From positions 1 through 38,479 of the forward strand of contig CALWWB010000008.1 in the NCBI GenBank assembly GCA_944385175.1: DNA of 38,479 bases. The letters are read 5' to 3'. Source of the stretch: an uncultured Oscillospiraceae bacterium. GTDB taxonomy: Bacteria > Bacillota > Clostridia > Oscillospirales > Oscillospiraceae. The notes beneath the pieces are model-generated. The model made no database searches and was not told the DNA's origin. It saw only the letters and a program-made list of their open reading frames with translations. Shown in pieces: positions 8,297 to 15,615 of this stretch; the stretch's first letter is position 1; the number at the start of each line of letters is the position of its first letter. Made by a program: the position numbers and the translations under genes.

Positions 8297-9166
8297 TCAG
8301 TTGTTCACCATGTGTACATTCAGGTGGTTGTAGGTCATCTCCACGCCGTGATGATCAAAACATTCACGCACCGACTCGTTGAGGGCATAGTACACCGGCC
8401 AGTAATCCTCGCTCTTACACCAGACCCGGAGCACATAGTCTATGCAGCTGTCCTTGTAGGCGTGCAGCCCCACAAAGGGGGCAGGATCGGAAAGTATACG
8501 CCCCTCGGCATTGATGGCCTCCATCAGTGCATCCTTCACCTGTTGGGTGGATGCGTCGTAGCTGGCGCCAAAAAACAGCTCTATCCGGCGTTGTGGCTCG
8601 TGGGTGTAGTTTATGACTTTGGAGCTGCTTATCTCGTTGTTGGGGATGGAGATGCGCTTGTTGTCCACGGTGGTGATAACGGTGTAAAACAGGCCGATAG
8701 TGCTCACCGTGCCGCTGACATTGTTTATCTCCACAAAATCTCCGGCCAAAAAGGGACGGGTGGCCAGCAAGGTTATGCCGGAGAAGAGATTGGTCATTAT
8801 GCCCTGGATGCTCAGGGACAGGGCCAGACCCGCTACCGACAGCACTGCCACCAGGGAAGCCGCATCCACGCCCAGGGTGGTAGCCACCATGGTGGCGGCT
8901 ATGAACCAGAGGCAGACCTTGGAGGCGGAGAGGAGAAAATCCTTCATGCCCCGCTCAAAGCGGGTCTTTTCAAATATATTATAGAGTATTCTGGTTATGA
9001 TCTTGATGATTATCAGGGAGACCAGCGCCAGAATGAGGGCCGACAGCAACTTTGCAGCCATAGCGGCCTTTACTGCGTCCAGCCCCATGGTGGTGAACAG
9101 CTCAGTGGCATCACCCACGGCATCGCCCACAGCATCGCCCATGACATCGCTCACAGTGTCACTCAT
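8297..9166 (-). CDS. mscS: MscS-family small-conductance mechanosensitive channel
   Basis: Membrane channel that opens under turgor stress and releases small solutes. The 289-residue length fits MscS proper. Three hydrophobic segments occupy about residues 30-135, the last being the Gly/Ala-rich pore helix (LVAVLSVAGLALSLSIQG). The family beta domain follows, with FLAGDFVEIN and VDNKRISIPNNEI, then the cytoplasmic cage with the ERRIELFFGASY-like stretch. The first 20 residues contain a short acidic repeat (GDAVGDAVGDA). An AGGAAGG site precedes the ATG. Immediately upstream on the same strand are tRNA-Ser and its terminator; no separate promoter is evident in the 34 bases between, so expression may depend on readthrough. 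Confidence 0.93.
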   Translation of the reverse strand: MSDTVSDVMGDAVGDAVGDATELFTTMGLDAVKAAMAAKLLSALILALVSLIIIKIITRILYNIFEKTRFERGMKDFLLSASKVCLWFIAATMVATTLGVDAASLVAVLSVAGLALSLSIQGIMTNLFSGITLLATRPFLAGDFVEINNVSGTVSTIGLFYTVITTVDNKRISIPNNEISSSKVINYTHEPQRRIELFFGASYDASTQQVKDALMEAINAEGRILSDPAPFVGLHAYKDSCIDYVLRVWCKSEDYWPVYYALNESVRECFDHHGVEMTYNHLNVHMVNN

Positions 9167-9200
9167 AGATTTTGCCTTCCTTTCCTGGATTTATAAAAAA

Positions 9201-9226
9201 GGGGCAAGCGCTGCGGCGCTTGCCCC
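9201..9226 (-). terminator. Terminator of tRNA-Ser
   Basis: An 11-bp GC-rich stem (9201-9211 with 9216-9226) has a 4-base loop. The A6 run at 9195-9200 reads as U6 on the minus strand. Confidence 0.9.
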
Positions 9227-9230
9227 GGTG

Positions 9231-9322
9231 TGGCGGAGATGGAGAGATTCGAACTCTCGAAGAGCTTTTGACCCTTACACGATTTCCAATCGTGCGCGCT
9301 CGACCAACTACGCGACATCTCC
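9231..9322 (-). tRNA. tRNA-Ser(GGA)
   Basis: 92 bases with an encoded CCA end. The acceptor stem pairs GGAGATG with CATCTCC. The anticodon loop TTGGAAA on stem CACGA/TCGTG gives anticodon GGA (reads UCC/UCU). A long variable arm, typical of class II serine tRNAs, precedes the TTCGAAT T-loop. Its own consensus-like promoter lies upstream and a terminator immediately follows. Confidence 0.97.
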
Positions 9323-9365
9323 GTGTTTGCTCAAGAAAAAGAAATATTAACTTTGAAGCTTGACC

Positions 9366-9394
9366 ATTATAATTCACCGGCGCGCCAAAGTCAA
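9366..9394 (-). promoter_or_regulatory. Sigma-A promoter for tRNA-Ser
   Basis: On the minus strand, TTGACT (9389-9394) and a perfect TATAAT (9366-9371) are separated by 17 bases, about 43 bases before the tRNA 5' end. Confidence 0.8.
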
Positions 9395-9410
9395 GAAGAT
9401 TTTTTCCTTT

Positions 9411-10031
9411 TCACAGCATAATTTCCGCCACCCATGCGGTGATATAGGGACGCAGCACAAACATTATCAAAACCACCACAATGACGATCACTGCCAGCTG
9501 CCTGCGCCCGCTGTCCGCCGAGGATATGAGCAGCCCCTTTGAGCTGTGCCTGTGGAGGTACATCAGCAGCTCATAGCCCAGCCAGGCACCCAGAGTGTTC
9601 ATAATGAGGTCGTCCACATCGGTTATGCGGTAGTTGAGCAGCTGGGACAGTTCAATAGCCAGGGAGAAGAAAAAGCCCGTGATCACCAGCCGCTTTTTGC
9701 TGCGAAAGCGACTCCACAGCAGGGGGAGGATAAAACCCAGAGGCATAAAGAGAATGATATTCAGCCCGGAGTTTATGAGATAGGCGCACACGTCGCTGCG
9801 GATATCCACAAGGGGGATGAGATTTACATTAAAATTGGGGTAGATATAGGGCAGCTCGGGGGCGCCGGCTACATTATATACCGCGGCCAGATATAGGGCC
9901 AGGACCAGTATCCAGAAACGCTGGGCCCAGCTCAGCTTGTGGCCGCTGATGAGGTGGATTACTGTCAGGGCCAGCACCAGAGCCGCCGACCACAGCAGCA
10001 TATCCACCGCATAGAATATCAAATAGTACAT
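9411..10031 (-). CDS. VanZ-like family membrane protein
   Basis: Integral membrane protein of about 206 residues with five hydrophobic segments and no known enzymatic motif. The VanZ-family core is visible: NVNLIPLVDI, NIILFMPLGFILP, a SLAIELSQL helix, and the R-x-TDVDDLIMNTLGAWLGY signature. VanZ itself gives low-level teicoplanin resistance, but most chromosomal homologues have no proven role. The start is uncertain: ATG 10031 and GTG 10034 both lie downstream of AAGGGGAA, while a TTG at 10064 has no ribosome site. It follows the YwaF-like gene by about 55 bases on the same strand, so the two are probably co-transcribed. Confidence 0.85.
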   Translation of the reverse strand: MYYLIFYAVDMLLWSAALVLALTVIHLISGHKLSWAQRFWILVLALYLAAVYNVAGAPELPYIYPNFNVNLIPLVDIRSDVCAYLINSGLNIILFMPLGFILPLLWSRFRSKKRLVITGFFFSLAIELSQLLNYRITDVDDLIMNTLGAWLGYELLMYLHRHSSKGLLISSADSGRRQLAVIVIVVVLIMFVLRPYITAWVAEIML

Positions 10032-10085
10032 CACAAGTATGCTTCCCCTTAGACCGCGGCACAATAGTTGCCGTATTTTATGATT

Positions 10086-10868
10086 TTATGACGGATTTTG
10101 TCTTTTTTTTGTTCCAGTTTTTTCCTTGCTCAAAGATGATTTCCGAAATTTTTTTTGCAGCGGCAGCAGCTGTGAGCAGTAGAGCAGCAGCCACACACCC
10201 AGAATCGGAGGGACAAAGCCCAGCCAATAGCCAGGACGGCCCAAGTGAGCAAACAAATCCAGAGGCGTGCCGGAAGGCGGCCAGCTGAGGAACATATAGT
10301 TTGTGCCCAGGAGCCGGTTCACAGCCAGCACCGGCACAGCCAGGATCAGCATGAGTACAATGGAACCGGGCAAGAGACGGATATCCCTGCGTATATCGCC
10401 GCAGGCCAAGAAAAGCAGGGGACACAGTACCAGCAGAATATGAAGGCCAAAGGAGCTGAGGCTGACGAAATGCAGGAGGGGATAGTCTGCCCAGTCAGGA
10501 AACACCAGGGCAAAGGCGGCTCCGGGCATGGTAAAGGCATAGAGGAACTGGCCAAGCAGCGGGCCGGGGCGCAGAGCATATATAGAGCACAGATACACCG
10601 ACAGGGTGCACAGGTGCAAAGGCAGGCTGCCCCTGCCGTATACCCCCAGAGACAGCATCAGGGCCGCCCGGCCCAGCTCCAGGCCCAAAGCGGTATAGGC
10701 GGCAACGCGGGCCATTGTGCGGCTCAGGGCCGGCTTGCTGCGGCCAAGCAGAAATGACGTGATAAACAGCACCGCTGCTGCAAGCAGACAGAGCATGTGC
10801 CCTACGCTAAAGCGGCCAAAGCCTGCTTCAAAGGATGTATTTGCTGAATAATCAAAGAATTTGTTCAT
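10086..10868 (-). CDS. YwaF/TIGR02206-family integral membrane protein
   Basis: Polytopic membrane protein of 260 residues with about seven hydrophobic segments. It fits the YwaF/TIGR02206 family by its FGRFSVGHM opening, LPLHLCTLSVY, TMPGAAFALVFPDW and NRLLGTNYMFLSWPP stretches. The molecular role of the family is not established. The C-terminus is a Lys-rich cytoplasmic tail. The first ATG agrees with the family N-terminus, but I see no Shine-Dalgarno sequence before it; a TAGAAT box abuts the start codon. It is probably the first gene of a pair with the VanZ-like gene. Upstream lie several CCACA motifs and, on the opposite strand, the lysine-riboswitch promoter. Confidence 0.82.
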   Translation of the reverse strand: MNKFFDYSANTSFEAGFGRFSVGHMLCLLAAAVLFITSFLLGRSKPALSRTMARVAAYTALGLELGRAALMLSLGVYGRGSLPLHLCTLSVYLCSIYALRPGPLLGQFLYAFTMPGAAFALVFPDWADYPLLHFVSLSSFGLHILLVLCPLLFLACGDIRRDIRLLPGSIVLMLILAVPVLAVNRLLGTNYMFLSWPPSGTPLDLFAHLGRPGYWLGFVPPILGVWLLLYCSQLLPLQKKFRKSSLSKEKTGTKKRQNPS

Positions 10869-10957
10869 ATTCTATGCACAATCCACATAAACCACAGGTT
10901 TTTCCACAGGCATCTTGGAGAAAAACCATGAGAATTCGACAAGGAACGTTTTTCCTG

Positions 10958-10985
10958 TTGACAAAAAAGACATATGTTATATAAT
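10958..10985 (+). promoter_or_regulatory. Consensus sigma-A promoter of the lysine-riboswitch transcript
   Basis: Perfect TTGACA (10958-10963) and perfect TATAAT (10980-10985) are separated by 16 bases. The transcript should begin near 10992, immediately before the riboswitch aptamer. Confidence 0.9.
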
Positions 10986-10989
10986 TGTA

Positions 10990-11165
10990 ACAACTTAACA
11001 GAGGCGCGGTGTTCAAAAGTAACTCCCACGCAGCGACAGGAATCGCGGAGCGAAAGGGGCCACCGCCGAAGGGTATCTGTTTTCCTGGGCAGGTATCGCT
11101 GGGCCGACGGAGAATATCCGGCGGACTGTCGCGCAAGCGGAGAGCTGTCAGAGGGAATATCGCCT
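10990..11165 (+). promoter_or_regulatory. Lysine riboswitch (L box) aptamer
   Basis: The conserved L-box blocks occur in order: AGAGGCGCG (11000-11008), AAAAGTAA (11015-11022), a GGAGCGAAAGGGG segment near 11047, CCGCCGAAG (11063-11071), CTGGGC boxes near 11085 and 11099, and CTGTC near 11126 and 11145. GCGGTG (11005-11010) can pair with CACCGC (11061-11066), a family helix. Established L boxes bind lysine and switch off lysine synthesis or uptake genes. Here the aptamer precedes an intrinsic terminator and an NhaC-type transporter, so lysine should cause early termination. The edges are approximate. Confidence 0.88.
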
Positions 11166-11170
11166 TTTAC

Positions 11171-11210
11171 GCCATGGACAGCAGCTGCTTTGTCCGTGGC
11201 TTTTTCTTTT
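11171..11210 (+). terminator. Riboswitch-controlled terminator
   Basis: A 10-bp stem with one G-U pair (11171-11180 with 11191-11200) is followed at once by a T-rich run (11201-11210). It lies between the aptamer and the ribosome site of the transporter, the usual place for an L-box expression platform. Confidence 0.85.
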
Positions 11211-11284
11211 GTATATTTAAAGCCGGTGTCCAAACAGGGCGGCAGCTTAAAAATATATTAACTAAATTTTTGGAGGTACACAAG

Positions 11285-12814
11285 ATGTACGGTACTTTCT
11301 GGGCTTTGGTGCCCCCCATCCTGGCCATAGTCCTGGCCCTTATCACCAAGGAGGCCTACTCCTCCCTGTTCATCGGTGTGCTGGTGGGCGCCCTCTTCTG
11401 CGCGAATTTTGCCCCGGTAGCCGCGCTGGACACCGCCCTCAACTCCGGCTTTATCACTGCCATTGCGGATAATGCGGGTATTTTTCTGTTCCTGGTCATT
11501 CTGGGAATAATCGTCGCCATGGTCAACGGCTCCGGCGGTTCCGCCGCCTTTGGACGCTGGGCCGAGAAGAACATCAAGACCCGGGTGGGCGCCACCCTGG
11601 CCACCTTTGTGCTGGGCGTGCTCATCTTCATCGACGACTATTTCAACTGCCTCACCGTGGGCTCCGTCATGCGCCCCGTCACCGACGGCCACCGTATTTC
11701 CAGGGCCAAGCTCTCCTATATCATCGACGCCACCGCAGCCCCCGTGTGCATGATCGCTCCCATATCCTCCTGGGCCGCCGCAGTCTCCGGCGTGGCCGCA
11801 GACCTGGACGCGGGCTTCAGCGGCATAGAGCTTTTTATTCTTGCCATACCCTATAATTTCTATTCTCTGCTCACCTTCGTGTTTATCATTGCCATCACCC
11901 TTATGAAGTTCGACTACGGCCCCATGCGCATCCATGAGATGGCGGCTCAGCTGGAGGGAAAGCTGGGCGGCCTGGAGGGGCAGGAGGAAGAGGCCGCAAA
12001 TCCCAAGGGACGGGTCTTTGACCTTATCTTCCCCGTTATCGTGCTTATTATCACCTGCACTGTGGGCATGATATACGTGGGCGGCTTCTTCGGCGTGGAC
12101 GCCTGGGGCGGCACCGAGTGTGCCGGCGACTTTATCGGCGCCTTCGGCAATACCGATGCCTTCGTGGGACTGCCCTGGGGCGGCCTCATCGCTCTCGTCC
12201 TCACCGTTATCTACATGTGCGCCCGCCGCGTCCTCAGCTTCAAGGAGGCCATGGCCTGCGTACCCAAGGGCTTTATCGCCATGGTTCCCCCCATCATCAT
12301 CCTCACCATGGCCGTGTCCTTGAAGACCATGACCAGCACTCTGGGCGCCGACGTCTTTGTACATGACCTGATGGTGGGCGCTTCCCAGAGCCTGTACAGT
12401 ATGCTGCCCGCCGTCATCTTCGTGGTGGCCTGCATCCTGGCCTTTGCCTCCGGCACTTCCTGGGGCACCTTCGGCATCCTCATTCCCATCGTCACTGCCA
12501 TCTTCCCCGCTTCCAGCAGCCTGCTGATAATCGGCATCTCCGCCTGCTGCGCCGGAGCCGTCTGCGGCGACCACTGCTCCCCCATCTCCGACACCACAAT
12601 CATGGCCTCCGCCGGAGCCCAGGTTGAGCATCTGAACCATGTGTCCACCCAGCTGCCCTACGCCATCACTGTGGCCGCAGTCAGCTTCGTGACCTACATA
12701 GTGGCGGGCTTTGTCCAGAACGCCGTCATCTGCTTCGTTGTGGGCACTATACTCACCGTGGCCGTCCTTTTCGTAATCCGCAATGTGGAATCCAAGAAGG
12801 AAGTCAAGGCATAA
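11285..12814 (+). CDS. lysW: NhaC-superfamily transporter, predicted lysine importer (LysW-type)
   Basis: Membrane transporter of 509 residues with about 11-13 hydrophobic segments. The NhaC-like signatures are clear: an NGSGGSAAFGRW loop, FIDDYFNCLTVGSVMRPVTD, ISSWAAAVSG and, late, GTSWGTFGILIP and GDHCSPISDTTIMAS. NhaC proteins exchange sodium and protons. The lysine riboswitch upstream argues instead for lysine uptake, as predicted for the LysW subgroup found by comparative L-box studies; lysine as substrate is inference from regulation. I chose ATG 11285, with GGAGG 8 bases upstream. The frame is open further 5', but that part is riboswitch and terminator. It is monocistronic, and a strong bidirectional terminator follows. 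Confidence 0.88.
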   Translation: MYGTFWALVPPILAIVLALITKEAYSSLFIGVLVGALFCANFAPVAALDTALNSGFITAIADNAGIFLFLVILGIIVAMVNGSGGSAAFGRWAEKNIKTRVGATLATFVLGVLIFIDDYFNCLTVGSVMRPVTDGHRISRAKLSYIIDATAAPVCMIAPISSWAAAVSGVAADLDAGFSGIELFILAIPYNFYSLLTFVFIIAITLMKFDYGPMRIHEMAAQLEGKLGGLEGQEEEAANPKGRVFDLIFPVIVLIITCTVGMIYVGGFFGVDAWGGTECAGDFIGAFGNTDAFVGLPWGGLIALVLTVIYMCARRVLSFKEAMACVPKGFIAMVPPIIILTMAVSLKTMTSTLGADVFVHDLMVGASQSLYSMLPAVIFVVACILAFASGTSWGTFGILIPIVTAIFPASSSLLIIGISACCAGAVCGDHCSPISDTTIMASAGAQVEHLNHVSTQLPYAITVAAVSFVTYIVAGFVQNAVICFVVGTILTVAVLFVIRNVESKKEVKA

Positions 12815-12852
12815 GAGAACTACGGATAATATCCTGTGGGAAAAGAGAATAA

Positions 12853-12893
12853 ATAGATACAGCCTGCCGGCTCTCCCGGCAGGCTGTATCTAT
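12853..12893. terminator. Bidirectional terminator between the transporter and the SdpI-like gene
   Basis: An 18-bp perfect stem (12853-12870 with 12876-12893) has a 5-base loop, between convergent stop codons, with T-rich sequence following on the plus strand. Confidence 0.9.
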
Positions 12894-12937
12894 ATTATTG
12901 ACTTTTTTAAAAATATAAGAAGTATTTATATTGCCTT

Positions 12938-13600
12938 TTACCAGCGGCCCTCCCGCAGCTGCTTTCTGTAATATATATAGGAATAGACACAGGAGGCCAG
13001 GGCGGCAATGAGTATCACTGCCATGTTCACCCAGAAGGCCAGCTCCTGCCAGGGCAGGAAGGAGAGGATAATGACCACTATTCCTGAGCCTACCCAAAGC
13101 TTCCCGGCAAAACGGTGGGTGGCATTCCAGTTCTCCTCGTTGTCCAGGGCCCAGGGCACCTTTATGCCGATGGTGTAATTCCGGCGGCACTTGGGCAGAT
13201 AGTTGCCTATTACTATGAACAGAAGGCCCATGAATATGAGCATTATCTTATCCATGCTGAAGGGCTGGATTCCCAGAGCCGTGAGATAAGTGACAGCCCC
13301 AATCAGCACAGACAGGGCCGGGCAGACCCACAGCACAAGCCCCAAGGCTTTGCCGCTCTGACCCTTGTTTCTGGGGTCGGCAAAGCAGACGGCAATGCAC
13401 AGCCAGTGTATGGCCAGAAAGCCCAGACTTTCTCCAAATACCACCGTCGTTTTACTGCCCCAGCCGTCTATCTCTCCGGCAGCGTTCCAGTGCATGGGCA
13501 GCTGCTCCGGCAGCCGCTGCCACAGTATAAGCCCCGCCAGCAAGGGCAGCAGGATTATAGTGCTGCTGATTATAATTGCTTTAATGTTCTTCTTAAGCAT
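12938..13600 (-). CDS. SdpI-family membrane protein (immunity-protein-like)
   Basis: Membrane protein of 220 residues in the DUF1648/SdpI family. The N-terminal part shows the DUF1648 stretch LPMHWNAAGEIDGWGSK after the first helix. The C-terminal half has the SdpI signature: IVIGNYLPKCRRNYTIGIKVPWAL, then ENWNATHRFAGKLWV. In Bacillus subtilis SdpI gives immunity to the SdpC toxin and sequesters the repressor SdpR at the membrane. The preceding gene encodes an SdpR-type regulator whose 3' end overlaps this start by 8 bases, so the pair is translationally coupled. No sdpABC toxin genes are visible nearby, so an immunity role is inference; defence against others' toxins or envelope stress is possible. 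Confidence 0.88.
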   Translation of the reverse strand: MLKKNIKAIIISSTIILLPLLAGLILWQRLPEQLPMHWNAAGEIDGWGSKTTVVFGESLGFLAIHWLCIAVCFADPRNKGQSGKALGLVLWVCPALSVLIGAVTYLTALGIQPFSMDKIMLIFMGLLFIVIGNYLPKCRRNYTIGIKVPWALDNEENWNATHRFAGKLWVGSGIVVIILSFLPWQELAFWVNMAVILIAALASCVYSYIYYRKQLREGRW

Positions 13601-13868
13601 CGTCCTTGTCTCCTTTCAGCTCGGTAATCCAGAGCATTATTTCCTCCAGTACTGAGGTGTTCAGCTCATAGTAAATAAACTTGCCCTCCCGGTGGTCCCT
13701 TATCAGGTCCGCCTCCCGCAGCACCGACAAGTGCCGGGACACTGCCGCTGCCGTCACCGTAAAGTGGCTGCATATATCCCCGGCGGACATGGGCCCGGCT
13801 TTCAGAAGGGACAGGATCTCGCGGCGGATGGGGTCCGCCAACGCCCGCAGCGTATTTTGCAGGCCCAT
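13593..13868 (-). CDS. sdpR: ArsR/SdpR-family autorepressor
   Basis: Small winged-helix DNA-binding protein, 91 residues. It has ALADPIRREILSLL at the start, the recognition helix region TVTAAAVSRHLSVLREADLI, and the beta-wing REGKFIYYELN. The metal-binding cysteines of ArsR are absent (one Cys, in DICSHF), fitting the SdpR subgroup that does not sense metal. I chose ATG 13868, with AAGGAG 9 bases upstream; a TTG at 13889 opens the frame but lies before the ribosome site. A 9-bp perfect inverted repeat sits over the predicted transcription start, right after the -10 box, so the gene almost certainly represses itself and the following SdpI-like gene. Confidence 0.9.
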   Translation of the reverse strand: MGLQNTLRALADPIRREILSLLKAGPMSAGDICSHFTVTAAAVSRHLSVLREADLIRDHREGKFIYYELNTSVLEEIMLWITELKGDKDDA

Positions 13869-13885
13869 ATGCATCAACTCCTTTA

Positions 13886-13909
13886 ACAATTAACTTAATT
13901 GTTAATTGT
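13886..13909. promoter_or_regulatory. SdpR-type operator
   Basis: ACAATTAAC (13886-13894) and GTTAATTGT (13901-13909) form a perfect 9-bp inverted repeat with a 6-base spacer, between the -10 box and the ribosome site. The position and A/T-rich palindrome fit an ArsR-family operator. Confidence 0.8.
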
Positions 13910-13938
13910 ACTATAGCAAAGCCTCTGGCCATTGTCAA
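13910..13938 (-). promoter_or_regulatory. Sigma-A promoter of the sdpR-sdpI-like operon
   Basis: On the minus strand, a perfect TTGACA (13933-13938) and TATAGT (13910-13915) are separated by 17 bases, directly abutting the operator. Confidence 0.85.
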
Positions 13939-13990
13939 GCAGCAAAAAAACGGAGGAAACTTTTGCTGCGGATTTGGTAGTATTTTCGAG

Positions 13991-14019
13991 TTGAATTCCC
14001 GGAATTTTAGTCCTATAAT
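13991..14019 (+). promoter_or_regulatory. Sigma-A promoter for the cation:proton antiporter
   Basis: TTGAAT (13991-13996) and a perfect TATAAT (14014-14019) are 17 bases apart, 25 bases before ATG 14045. Confidence 0.8.
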
Positions 14020-14044
14020 TATCCGGCTAAAAGGGGGATCTGCA

Positions 14045-15337
14045 ATGACTGATTTGCTTTCCATATCCGTTGCCATGTTTGCCGGCCTTATGATGACCCG
14101 TGCCGTGAAGAACCTTCATCTGCCTGATGTCACAGCCTATCTGGTAGCCGGAGTACTGATAGGGCCCTGCCTCTTGGGGGCGCTTGGGGTGCCGGGCCTG
14201 GGCTTCAACAGTTACGAGCAGCTGGATCGCCTGGCCGTAATAAGCGACCTGGCCCTGGGCTTCATAGCCTTTTCCATAGGCAATGAGTTCCGCCTGGAGC
14301 AGCTGCGGGAGACGGGCCGCCAGGCCTTCATAGTGGGTATTGCCCAGGCTGTTGTCACCACTGCCCTGGTGGATCTGACGCTGCTGCTGGTGCATTTTGC
14401 CATGCCCCAGGCCATGACCATCCCGGCGGTGCTGACCCTGGGAGCCACCGCCGCCGCCACTGCCCCCGCCGCCACCCTGATGGTGGTGCGCCAGTACAAA
14501 GCCAAGGGCCCCCTCACCGATTTGCTGCTGCCCATAGTGGCCCTGGACGATGCGGTGGGGCTTATACTCTTTGCCGTATCCTTCGGCGTAGCCAAGGCTC
14601 TGAGCTCCGGTGCGGTGGATGTGTATACCATTATAATTAACCCCACCATTGAAATATTTGCCTCCCTGCTGCTGGGAGCCCTGGCGGGCCTGGGCTTGAG
14701 CCATCTGGAAAAGTTTTTCCACTCCAACACCAACCGCCTGGCCATGACCATCAGCTTCGTGTTCCTCACTGTGGCCCTGTCCATGCTCAGTATTCCCATG
14801 GGTCCGGCTACGCTGGGATTCTCCTCTCTGCTGGTGTGCATGATGCTGGGCACGGTGTTCTGCAATCTCTGCCCTCTGTCCAAAGAGATTATGGACAATG
14901 CCGACCGCTGGACTGCGCCCCTGTTGGTGCTGTTTTTTGTAATATCCGGAGCTCAGCTGGAGCTGGGGGTATTCCAACAGTTAAGCAGCGTGGTAATAGG
15001 CTTGGTGTATATCATTTTCCGTTCCCTGGGGAAATATATCGGGGCCCGGGAGTCCGCCAAATTTGCAGGCTGTGAGGAGAAGGTGGTGGAGAACCTGGGT
15101 ATCACCCTGCTGCCTCAGGCCGGGGTAGCCCTGGGCATGTGCGTCACTGCCTCCACTCTGCCGGGGGACGGCACCATGATACGAAATGTGGTACTGTTTG
15201 CGGTACTGGTGTATCAGCTGGTGGGCCCCTCTATGACCAAATGGGCCCTTACCAGGGCAGGGGATATACAGCCCAAGAGCCGGGAAGTACTGGAGCGCCG
15301 GGAGCGGAAGCTGGCGGCAGTGGCCGGGAAAAAATAA
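14045..15337 (+). CDS. CPA2-type cation:proton antiporter
   Basis: Membrane transporter of 430 residues with about 12 hydrophobic segments, resembling the Kef/CPA2 sodium- or potassium-proton exchangers. Visible family features are LPDVTAYLVAGVLIGP in the second helix, ALGFIAFSIGNEF, a Gly/Ala/Thr-rich helix (GATAAATAPAATLMVV) and an acidic helix PIVALDDAVGLILFAV, where the paired Asp residues probably bind the cation. There is no C-terminal TrkA-N or UspA domain; the protein ends in a short charged tail. ATG 14045 has AGGGGG 7 bases upstream; a TTG further 5' is part of the -35 box. The ion specificity cannot be read from sequence. Confidence 0.87.
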   Translation: MTDLLSISVAMFAGLMMTRAVKNLHLPDVTAYLVAGVLIGPCLLGALGVPGLGFNSYEQLDRLAVISDLALGFIAFSIGNEFRLEQLRETGRQAFIVGIAQAVVTTALVDLTLLLVHFAMPQAMTIPAVLTLGATAAATAPAATLMVVRQYKAKGPLTDLLLPIVALDDAVGLILFAVSFGVAKALSSGAVDVYTIIINPTIEIFASLLLGALAGLGLSHLEKFFHSNTNRLAMTISFVFLTVALSMLSIPMGPATLGFSSLLVCMMLGTVFCNLCPLSKEIMDNADRWTAPLLVLFFVISGAQLELGVFQQLSSVVIGLVYIIFRSLGKYIGARESAKFAGCEEKVVENLGITLLPQAGVALGMCVTASTLPGDGTMIRNVVLFAVLVYQLVGPSMTKWALTRAGDIQPKSREVLERRERKLAAVAGKK

Positions 15338-15427
15338 AATCGAAGCCCTTGGTAAAAAGTACCATGTAGAATTTTTAAACGAAATTTTGGAGAATTTTAC
15401 AAGATTTGAAAAAGCAATATTTTGCTC

Positions 15428-15456
15428 TTGAAATAAACATACTTATGAAGTAGAAT
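15428..15456 (+). promoter_or_regulatory. Distal promoter upstream of nrdG
   Basis: TTGAAA (15428-15433) and TAGAAT (15451-15456) are 17 bases apart. A transcript from here would run straight into the hairpin at 15465-15496. Confidence 0.55.
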
Positions 15457-15464
15457 ATCCCTCG

Positions 15465-15496
15465 GTGCCGGGCTGCGGCTGTACGCAGCCCGGCAC
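15465..15496 (+). terminator. Leader hairpin or terminator upstream of nrdG
   Basis: A perfect 13-bp GC-rich stem (15465-15477 with 15484-15496) has a 6-base loop and a weak T-rich tail (tatatttt). It may end the antiporter transcript or act on the short leader from the distal promoter. Confidence 0.6.
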
Positions 15497-15508
15497 TATA
15501 TTTTGTGG
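15493..15508 (+). promoter_or_regulatory. NrdR box-like site 1
   Basis: Its 16 bases match the recalled NrdR consensus (acaCwAtATaTwGtgt) at 13 positions, with core CTATATTTTG. NrdR represses ribonucleotide reductase genes. Confidence 0.5.
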
Positions 15509-15534
15509 TCAAAACGGTTACAACCATGTCTTTA

Positions 15535-15550
15535 TTCCAATATATAGTGA
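15535..15550 (+). promoter_or_regulatory. NrdR box-like site 2
   Basis: The core CAATATATAG matches the ten central positions of the recalled NrdR consensus, with weak left flank. It lies 42 bases (about four helical turns) downstream of site 1, and just upstream of the proximal nrdG promoter. Confidence 0.55.
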
Positions 15551-15557
15551 AATCCTA

Positions 15558-15586
15558 TTGACAAGGGGCCCATATGGTGGTAATGT
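15558..15586 (+). promoter_or_regulatory. Proximal promoter of nrdG-nrdD
   Basis: Perfect TTGACA (15558-15563) and TAATGT (15581-15586) are 17 bases apart, giving a leader of about 23 bases before ATG 15616. Confidence 0.7.
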
Positions 15587-15615
15587 AGGGGAGCACGCAA
15601 AAGAGAGGTATCGCC

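Noticed and set aside
11009-11284. 5' extension of the NhaC-type reading frame
   Set aside because: The open frame runs through the lysine riboswitch and its terminator. GGAGG and ATG 11285 mark the real start.
11258-12640. Minus-strand open frame opposite the NhaC-type gene
   Set aside because: Its composition (Gly, His, Asp runs) is typical of an antisense shadow of a membrane protein. The plus strand has a riboswitch, ribosome site and family motifs.
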